Source: DATKLX01 sp035542155 (lineage in GTDB: Bacteria; Chloroflexota; Anaerolineae; Anaerolineales; Anaerolineaceae). Taken from it: a stretch of DNA of 22,054 bases. The DNA is taken from positions 1 to 22,054 of the forward strand of contig DATKLX010000228.1 in the NCBI GenBank assembly GCA_035542155.1. Direction: 5' to 3'. The notes under the pieces are model-generated. The model saw nothing but the letters and a program-made list of their open reading frames with translations. It was not told the origin of the DNA and did not search any database. The translations under genes and the position numbers were made by a program. This document shows, piece by piece, positions 16,746 through 22,054 of the stretch. The stretch's first letter is position 1. Every line of letters starts with the position of its first letter.

Positions 16746-17681
16746 TTAAAAGTCGAACTGGGCGATATCGACGAACTCCATTGAGAGCATCGACCAGAAA
16801 TCGATCGCCAGACGATTGCGGATGTAATCATACGGCAGCCAGCCGTAGCCGGCCATTCCCCAGGAGGAAGTCCAGGAGTTGCGGATCAACAGGGCCCCGG
16901 TCGTGGCCTGACCGGTTTTGGTGTTGGTCACAACGATGGAGTCGTCGTAGCCCACCGCAGCGACCGCGTGGCCCCATTGAGCCTGCTCATCCTGAGAGGG
17001 ATAGGGAATCCCGCCGGGAATATCGACGTTGCCGAAGGAGGGGAAACCGAAAAAGCCAAAGATGGATGGGATTCCCCTGGCGAGGTAAGTCTTCACCGAA
17101 TGGAGCACCTCGTCGGGTGGGCGATTCTGGCCGAGCGGGTCGTGGGAGAAATACTTGAGCGATTCAAAGTTATCGGCGACAGCATAGACGAAGGCGGGCG
17201 GCTCGCTGTCGAAATAGCGTTCTTGCTCGGGGGTCGGCGCCAGCGCATCGGTATACGGCCAGTATTTTTCCGGGGGCACTCCGCAGAGAGCCAGGGCGCC
17301 CATGGCATTGCGCAGCCAGGCGCCTGTATCTCCGGTCACGCCCATCAGGTTGCGCGTGACCTTGTAGACGAAGAGGCGCGAGCCATCGGTGAACTTGCCC
17401 TTGGACCGGCACTGGTTGTATTCGACCACCCCAATCGCCGCGTGAGCCGTGCAGGAGCCGAGCTGGCCCTGATCTTCGACCGGCGTGCACCACTGGCGCA
17501 GATCGACCTGGGGCGGTAGGGAGGCTGCGAAATCGACTTTCAGTTTCGTGTTGAGCTCAACCAGGTCGGGGTGTTCGGGAAAATAATCGCGCAAGTCTGG
17601 TACCGGCGGCAGCCAGCCTGTCCCAAACGCTTTGCCCAGGCTGGGAATCTCGATACAGTCTTTTAAAACAGATACTGACAT
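16746..17681 (-). CDS. Papain-like cysteine peptidase (family C1)
   Basis: The ATG at 17681 has a strong AGGAGG site about eight bases upstream. The 311-residue protein shows all C1 catalytic elements in order: oxyanion Gln 71 and nucleophile Cys 77 in DQGQLGSCTAHA, His 238 in WGHAVAAVGYDD, and Asn 268 in IRNSWTSSWG followed by the usual GYGWLPYDY. Bacterial C1 proteins with this layout, a short leader (PVPDLRDYFPEH) and the PPQVDLRQWCTPVEDQG entry, are typically about 300 residues. There is no signal peptide and only a short pro-like region (about 20-55), so it may act inside the cell or leave by an unrecognised route. It follows a chagasin-like inhibitor gene by 51 bases in the same direction, which suggests coexpression with its own inhibitor. 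Confidence 0.95.
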   Translation of the reverse strand: MSVSVLKDCIEIPSLGKAFGTGWLPPVPDLRDYFPEHPDLVELNTKLKVDFAASLPPQVDLRQWCTPVEDQGQLGSCTAHAAIGVVEYNQCRSKGKFTDGSRLFVYKVTRNLMGVTGDTGAWLRNAMGALALCGVPPEKYWPYTDALAPTPEQERYFDSEPPAFVYAVADNFESLKYFSHDPLGQNRPPDEVLHSVKTYLARGIPSIFGFFGFPSFGNVDIPGGIPYPSQDEQAQWGHAVAAVGYDDSIVVTNTKTGQATTGALLIRNSWTSSWGMAGYGWLPYDYIRNRLAIDFWSMLSMEFVDIAQFDF

Positions 17682-17732
17682 AGCACCATCCTCCTCTTTT
17701 GGGTTTGAACATCTGAATTAATCGGAATCGCT

Positions 17733-18056
17733 TCAGGATTGGACTTCAATGTGGACAGCGAAACGGTTTGCTCCGGCGCCGGCCTCCCAGGGCCGTTTGT
17801 GTTCGAGCTCGATGACCGCCTCGCCGGGCTGGACGGCTTTGAAGAGGTAGACGCGCGTCCCTCTCGCGCCAGGCGCGCTGGTCTGCGGGCTCGTATAATC
17901 AGACGAGATCAGACGAAGGGCCGGCTCCACTTCTGATGCCAGCTTCCACAGGTACCCGGTCGATGGGTTCTCCGGCAGACGGACCTGGATCGTATCCCCA
18001 ACTCGGGCCGGGACGGTCTCACCGTTTTCACTCTGGTCGATCGAAATCTCATTCAT
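17733..18056 (-). CDS. Chagasin-like cysteine-peptidase inhibitor (family I42)
   Basis: The start at 18056 gives a 107-residue protein of the normal size for the family. An ATG 40 codons upstream (18176) would add a stretch without family character. Three loops match chagasin-type inhibitors: NPSTGYLW (30-37, the NPTTGY loop that enters the active-site cleft), a Gly-containing loop APGARGTRVYLF (about 61-72), and RPWE (88-91, the RPF/RPW loop). The strands between them (DTIQVRLPEN, GEAVIELEHKRPW, FAVHIEVQS) fit the immunoglobulin-like fold. Inhibitors of this family block papain-like C1 enzymes, and the next gene in the same direction encodes one, so they very probably form an enzyme/inhibitor pair. 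No signal peptide was seen on either. Expression is probably from a promoter inside or above 18060-18180. Confidence 0.9.
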   Translation of the reverse strand: MNEISIDQSENGETVPARVGDTIQVRLPENPSTGYLWKLASEVEPALRLISSDYTSPQTSAPGARGTRVYLFKAVQPGEAVIELEHKRPWEAGAGANRFAVHIEVQS

Positions 18057-18240
18057 TGCGGTAATGATTCCCCTTTTACTCACTATAACGAGAGTGAAGC
18101 GGTATGTCAAGACGAGAACTGAAAAATCAATAAGGCTTCTCTTTTTGACAGGCCCCGGTAAAACGGATACAATCATGGCGAATTTTACCCGGCGGAACTT
18201 ACCGGGTAGGCTATGCGTCCTTACTCAAGGAGAAAATAAG

Positions 18241-19542
18241 ATGAGCCTGACCAAGAGCGCTAGAAAGCTGCATAAAACCATCCTGATCGCGGGGCTGATC
18301 GCCATCGCGCTGAGCGCCTGTGGGGGAGGCGCTACCCCTCAACCGACCCCACCGGCGGCGGCGCCTGCCACTTCCGCGCCCCAAGCCGGCTACCCGGACC
18401 AGGAAATTCCCCAGCCACAGGGAAGCTACCCGGCGCCTGCCGACCAGAGCCCGGCCGAACAGAGTACCCTCCCTGCCCAGCCCAGCTACCCGGCTCCAGA
18501 GGTCAAGACCGGGCCCACCCAGACCCTCCCGGCCGTCCCCCCAGCCAGGGGGATAGTCGTATACGATAAGGCCGCCGGCGTGTTCCACGTCTTTAGCGTG
18601 GCTGGGACCAACCAGAATCAAGACCTTTCCGCCCAGGGGCTGGATATCCCCGGCCCCAACGATGTCCGGGTGGTGGGACAGAGTGTCTATTACTACTCCA
18701 ATCAAGACAGGGTGGTGTACAAAGCCGGTGCGAGCGGCCCGCAGGCGCTTGAGTTTACCCGCGCCGCCAGCGCCCCCACGGGTTTCGCGGTTTCCGCAGA
18801 TGAAAGCCAGATCGCCTGGTCAAAAGATGACCTGCAGGCCAGCCCTGCGTTTAGCGAGCTATGGGTCGCCGGGATCGACGGCTCCAACGGGCGGATGGTG
18901 GCCCGCAACGAATCCCAAGACGGGTCGCCAGGGTTCCTGGTCATGCGCCCGTACCGGTGGACAGCGGACGGGAAGCTGCTCTACGAACAGCAGCCGGTTG
19001 GGATTGGCGGGTATATCCTCTTTGCCGGCCTGAACAGCCTCTACCAGTACGATCCCGCCTCAAATGCCATCACCACCGTTTTTCCCCCAGGCCCGAACCC
19101 CAACCTGTGCCTGGCGGCGCTCTTCCCGGGCGACCTGAGCCGGGGGGTATTCTCCTGTTTTCCGGGTGAAAAGAACGGCCTCACCTTCCGCCGCCTGCCG
19201 GACGGCAGCCTGATCCAGGCTGTCCCGCCGGTCGAAGACCAGGGGACCACCGGTTCAGCGGTGTTCTCCCCAGACGGCAACAGCCTGGCTTATGCGGTGG
19301 CGCGCAACGACCCCAACCAGGAGCACGGGCAGGTGGTCGTGGTCCCCACCGACCTGAGCAGCGCCCCGAAATCCATCGCCTCCGTGGAGCCAGGATACTT
19401 CTCCGTAGCCGGCTGGGCCAGCCCGGCACAGATCTTGTTCCAGCGCTACGAAAACGACCGGACCTCGGTATGGAAGGTGAACAGCGACGGCTCGGACGCC
19501 GCTAAAATCGCAGACGGCTGGTTTGTGGATCTGATCCGTTGA
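18241..19542 (+). CDS. Lipoprotein with proline-rich stalk and TolB-like beta-propeller
   Basis: The ATG at 18241 was chosen over an upstream start (18064) because AAGGAG lies eight bases before it and a lipoprotein signal follows at once: KTILIAGLIAIALSAC, with the modified Cys at about residue 23. A stalk of about 75 residues is rich in Pro, Gln and Ala and repeats Tyr-Pro units (AGYPDQ, GSYPAPADQ, PSYPAPEVK). It is probably an extended spacer lifting the domain off the membrane. The remaining 330 residues contain repeated propeller-like strands such as ESQIAWSKDD, SELWVAGIDGSNGRMV, PYRWTADGKLLYEQQP, VFSPDGNSLAYAVARND and VWKVNSDGSDAAKI, the pattern of TolB/WD40-like propellers. The ligand is unknown. 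It is anchored at the outer face of the cytoplasmic membrane. An Fn3 fragment follows immediately. Confidence 0.85.
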   Translation: MSLTKSARKLHKTILIAGLIAIALSACGGGATPQPTPPAAAPATSAPQAGYPDQEIPQPQGSYPAPADQSPAEQSTLPAQPSYPAPEVKTGPTQTLPAVPPARGIVVYDKAAGVFHVFSVAGTNQNQDLSAQGLDIPGPNDVRVVGQSVYYYSNQDRVVYKAGASGPQALEFTRAASAPTGFAVSADESQIAWSKDDLQASPAFSELWVAGIDGSNGRMVARNESQDGSPGFLVMRPYRWTADGKLLYEQQPVGIGGYILFAGLNSLYQYDPASNAITTVFPPGPNPNLCLAALFPGDLSRGVFSCFPGEKNGLTFRRLPDGSLIQAVPPVEDQGTTGSAVFSPDGNSLAYAVARNDPNQEHGQVVVVPTDLSSAPKSIASVEPGYFSVAGWASPAQILFQRYENDRTSVWKVNSDGSDAAKIADGWFVDLIR

Positions 19543-19611
19543 GAGAAGGAGAACTGCCCCCATGCTGTCCTATTTTGCACCAACGCACGATCATGGCTTA
19601 CGTCTGCACCC

Positions 19612-19908
19612 GTGGCCCCGAAAGGGCTCCGTTACGTTCCTGGCCCTGGGGCGCAGGTCCAGCTCCACTGGAGCGATGCCTCTTTCAACGAGGTTGGCTT
19701 TGCGATCGAGCGCGCCCCGCGCGGGACGGGAAGCTTTGCCCGGATCGTGAGCGCCCGGGCAAACAGCGTCCAGGCCACCGACAGCCTCAGCTGTGCCTTC
19801 GCAGCGTCTTACGACTACCGGGTGCGCGCGTTCAATTCCAGCGGCGCATCCGCACCGACCAACACGGCCAGCACGTCTACATCTTCCTGGCTGACGCCGG
19901 GCAGGTAA
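19612..19908 (+). CDS. Fibronectin type III domain ORF, probably a remnant
   Basis: The 98-codon frame encodes one Fn3 domain: APKGLRYVPG, VQLHWSDASFNEVGFAIERA, then YDYRVRAFNSSGASAPTNTA, matching bacterial extracellular Fn3 units in order and spacing. The only start in this frame is a GTG (19612) inside the first strand and without a ribosome binding site. A good AAGGAG (19546-19551) precedes an ATG at 19562, but that ATG is in a different frame and leads to nonsense-like sequence. One indel between about 19565 and 19610 would join them. There is no export signal and nothing follows the domain, although bacterial Fn3 domains are normally parts of larger secreted proteins. It is best read as a decayed gene, or as a lost C-terminal part of the lipoprotein upstream, whose frame it shares beyond the TGA. 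Confidence 0.5.
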   Translation: MAPKGLRYVPGPGAQVQLHWSDASFNEVGFAIERAPRGTGSFARIVSARANSVQATDSLSCAFAASYDYRVRAFNSSGASAPTNTASTSTSSWLTPGR

Positions 19909-20186
19909 GCCTTGATGACAAATGCATCTGCTTTGGCCTGGACGTCCATGGGTAAAAGGCCTTCCGGTTCCGGATATTCAGAGCTGCGGAACACGTCTCA
20001 GATACGCAAACCTTATATTTTAATTTTGTATGAATTTCTTTTTTTTGCTAAAATTAAATTGAGGTTGTGCGCAATGGGGGGTATCAGGGCTGCATCACTG
20101 AAGTTCAGCCCAACCCCAGGAAAGAATTGAATGGTTGTTACTGGCCAGCATGGCATTGCGCTTTTTGGGAGTGAATCGAGAGACCG

Positions 20187-21869
20187 ATGGATCCCGAGCC
20201 ACGGGCCAATCAACTTCTATCAAGGTTTGGCCAGGCCGTGATTGCAGGCCTGGCCCTTTTCGGCCTGTATGCGCTGAGCCGCGCCGATTTTCCCCTCTTT
20301 CACACCCTCGTCGAGCTGTTTTTTATCATCATTGCTGTCTCCATTTTTATCGTAACCTGGAACGCTCGCCCCTTCCTGGATAACCCCGCGCTGCTTTTCA
20401 TCGGCATCGCCTACCTGTTTGTGGCAATGCTCGATCTGCTCCACGTCCTGGAATATCAAGAAGTGCGCGCTATTTCTGGCTTCAATCTCAACCAGGCCAT
20501 GCAGGCCTGGCTCGCGGCGCGCCTATTCCTGGCAGGAGCGCTGGTCGCGGCGTCTTTTTTCACCCACCAGCGGTTCAACCCGAAAGTATTGATGGCGGTC
20601 TTTACGGCGCTGGCGCTACTAATAACCGTGGGGATTTTTTCGGGGAAAGGCATCCCGGCCGTGTATTCTATGAGCTTTGAGCCGACCCCATTCAAATTTG
20701 GACTGGAGATTGTAATCACCGTCCTTTTTCTGGCGGCGCTGGGGCTGCTGGCCCGCTTTTCCGCTGACTTCCACCCCAGTGTTTTCCGCTTCCTGGGGCT
20801 TTCTATTGCCTCGCTGGCAGCGGCGGAGATCACCCTCAGCGCAACCCTGGAAACCTTTACCCCGGTCACCGTGACCGGCCACCTGATCAGCATCGCGGCG
20901 GTTTTGTTAATCTATAAAGCGGTCACCGAAACCGGCCTGGTGCGACCCTACGAGCTGCTCTTCCACAATCTCCAGCGCAGCCAGGACGAGCTGCGCCACG
21001 AGCGAGACTTTGCGGCCGCGATTCTGGATAACACCTACGCCTTGGTGGCCGTCCTCGACTCCCAGGCGCGAATTCTGCGCCTCAACCGCGCTTTCGAGGA
21101 AAGCACCGGCTATAGCCAGGCTGCCCTGGCCGGAAAAACTCTCTGGGATACCGATCTTTTCGGAGGCCAGGCGCCGGCGCTGCGCACCCTCCTCGAAGAG
21201 CATCTCCCCAGACACGAACTGATCCATTTCGAGGGCTATCTCACCACCCAATCCGAACGGAAGATCCACGTCGCCTGGGATGCGGCCCTGCGGAAGAATG
21301 CCGGCGGGGACACCGAATATATCATCCTGACCGGGATGGACATCACCGACCGCAAGCAGGCTGAGGACGAGCTGCGTTTCCTCAGCAGCCACGATACGCT
21401 GACCGGGCTATACAACCGCGCCTACTTCGAGCAGGAAATGGTGCGCCTGGCAGAGACAGACCAGTTCCCGGCCTCAATCGTAATCGCCGACGTGGATGGG
21501 CTCAAAGCGGTCAACGATGCGTACGGGCACCTGACCGGCGATAAGCTCCTCCAGCGCGCAGCGCACATCCTGCGCTCAGCCTTTCGGACGGAAGACGTGA
21601 TCGCGCGCATGGGCGGCGACGAGTTCGCCATCCTCCTCGCTGACGCGGATGAAGCCGTAGCCGCCCATGCCCAGCGCCGCGTCCACGCCATTCTGGAGGC
21701 GTATAACCAGGTCAATCCAGAGTTTCAGATCAGCTTGTCTTTGGGCACAGCCACGGCCATCGCCGGGTACATGCTGATGGAAACGTATAAACACGCCGAC
21801 CAGAACATGTACCAGGAAAAGCAGCAGCACAAATCGCAAGGTCACTCCCCGCAGGAATCACCGGGCTGA
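20187..21869 (+). CDS. Membrane diguanylate cyclase: MASE3, PAS and GGDEF domains
   Basis: The 560-residue protein has about seven hydrophobic segments (roughly 15-250) with the MASE3 sensor look: YLFVAMLDLLHVLEYQ in the third helix region and the FxxNQAMQAWLAARLF stretch. A helical linker (252-275) leads into a PAS domain (about 275-390: ILDNTYALVAVLDSQARILR, then YIILTGMDITDRKQAE). A catalytic GGDEF domain follows (about 395-545), with DTLTGLYNR, the metal-binding Asp in IVIADVDGLKAVNDAYGH, and MGGDEFAILLADAD (GGDEF at 476-480). The product-inhibition I-site RTED (467-470) sits five residues before GGDEF, as expected. It should therefore make cyclic di-GMP and be limited by product feedback. 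No EAL domain is present. It appears to be a single-gene unit with a weak ribosome binding site (GAGAGA). Confidence 0.95.
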   Translation: MDPEPRANQLLSRFGQAVIAGLALFGLYALSRADFPLFHTLVELFFIIIAVSIFIVTWNARPFLDNPALLFIGIAYLFVAMLDLLHVLEYQEVRAISGFNLNQAMQAWLAARLFLAGALVAASFFTHQRFNPKVLMAVFTALALLITVGIFSGKGIPAVYSMSFEPTPFKFGLEIVITVLFLAALGLLARFSADFHPSVFRFLGLSIASLAAAEITLSATLETFTPVTVTGHLISIAAVLLIYKAVTETGLVRPYELLFHNLQRSQDELRHERDFAAAILDNTYALVAVLDSQARILRLNRAFEESTGYSQAALAGKTLWDTDLFGGQAPALRTLLEEHLPRHELIHFEGYLTTQSERKIHVAWDAALRKNAGGDTEYIILTGMDITDRKQAEDELRFLSSHDTLTGLYNRAYFEQEMVRLAETDQFPASIVIADVDGLKAVNDAYGHLTGDKLLQRAAHILRSAFRTEDVIARMGGDEFAILLADADEAVAAHAQRRVHAILEAYNQVNPEFQISLSLGTATAIAGYMLMETYKHADQNMYQEKQQHKSQGHSPQESPG

Positions 21870-21933
21870 ATTGGGTCAACGCAGGCAAAACCAAGATCTT
21901 TCGGATATAACTTAGCTAGACTTTATCCATTCA

Positions 21934-22006
21934 GGAGGTGCAAAAACAGAGTAAACTGAGCTAAAAACTCCGCCAAGAGGTTCCAGCTTATGTTTACTCT
22001 GCCTCC
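21934..22006. repeat. Interrupted inverted repeat near the right edge
   Basis: CAGAGTAAAC (21947-21956) and GTTTACTCTG (21992-22001) are perfect inverted copies. Inner AGCT pairs (21959-21962 and 21985-21988) and an outer GGAGG/CCTCC pair (21934-21938 and 22002-22006) extend the structure with small bulges. It lies 65 bases after the diguanylate cyclase stop and is followed by AATTTTTGATCTTTT, so it could serve as a terminator. Because the window ends 48 bases later, it could equally be the end of an element or an operator for a gene outside. Confidence 0.5.
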
Positions 22007-22054
22007 CGACTATAGCACAATTTTTGATCTTTTCAAACCGCACTTTAGCAACCG

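Noticed and set aside
18064..18240. Upstream extension of the lipoprotein by 59 codons
   Set aside because: It would bury the lipoprotein signal inside the protein, and it runs opposite the start region of the inhibitor gene.
19912..20130. 72-codon frame before the diguanylate cyclase gene
   Set aside because: It has no ribosome binding site or domain pattern, and the middle is a simple AT-rich stretch.

Overview
The window looks like a piece of a free-living bacterial chromosome, most likely from Chloroflexota (Anaerolineae-like). This is inferred from the gene mix: a CHAT/STAND/WD40 conflict operon, a MacB-type ABC exporter with a fusion protein, a proline-rich lipoprotein with a TolB-like propeller, a MASE3-GGDEF protein, and a GTCATTGCGAGGAG-type inverted repeat. 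No rRNA, tRNA or CRISPR array was seen. Base composition is patchy by eye: the conflict operon and the Kelch region are clearly less GC-rich than the ABC, URO-D and galactokinase genes.

1-7371 (minus strand): three genes with overlapping stop/start codons. In transcription order they are a CHAT protease fused to a SIR2-like domain, a 1490-residue STAND ATPase with one membrane segment, coiled coil, WD40 repeats and a TPR-like tail, and a gingipain (C25)-like protein cut by the left window edge. This is the most interesting part: a probable NTP-dependent sensor/protease conflict (cell-death or anti-phage) system carrying two different clan-CD protease folds. An AT-rich divergent promoter region (about 7372-7763) separates it from the next block.

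7764-12232 (plus strand): a three-gene ABC export operon (ATPase, double-FtsX permease, HlyD-type fusion protein). 12233-15589: three consecutive broken genes. A URO-D family gene has an in-frame TAG and a 4-bp tandem duplication. A galactokinase-like gene has a TAG and a missing internal segment. A secreted Kelch-repeat protein on the minus strand has lost its frame between blades. A perfect palindrome and a MITE-like inverted repeat lie between the first two, and a decayed half-copy lies beyond the third. This is a local zone of gene decay.

15590-18056: mostly intergenic sequence, then a histidine phosphatase (plus strand) facing a convergent pair on the minus strand: a chagasin-like (I42) cysteine-protease inhibitor followed by a papain-like (C1) peptidase. 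This reads as a self-contained enzyme/inhibitor pair without export signals.

18241-21869 (plus strand): a lipoprotein with a proline/tyrosine-rich stalk and beta-propeller, a lone fibronectin type III ORF whose start appears broken, and a membrane diguanylate cyclase (MASE3-PAS-GGDEF) with an intact active site and I-site. The last 185 bases hold an inverted repeat that could form a hairpin.
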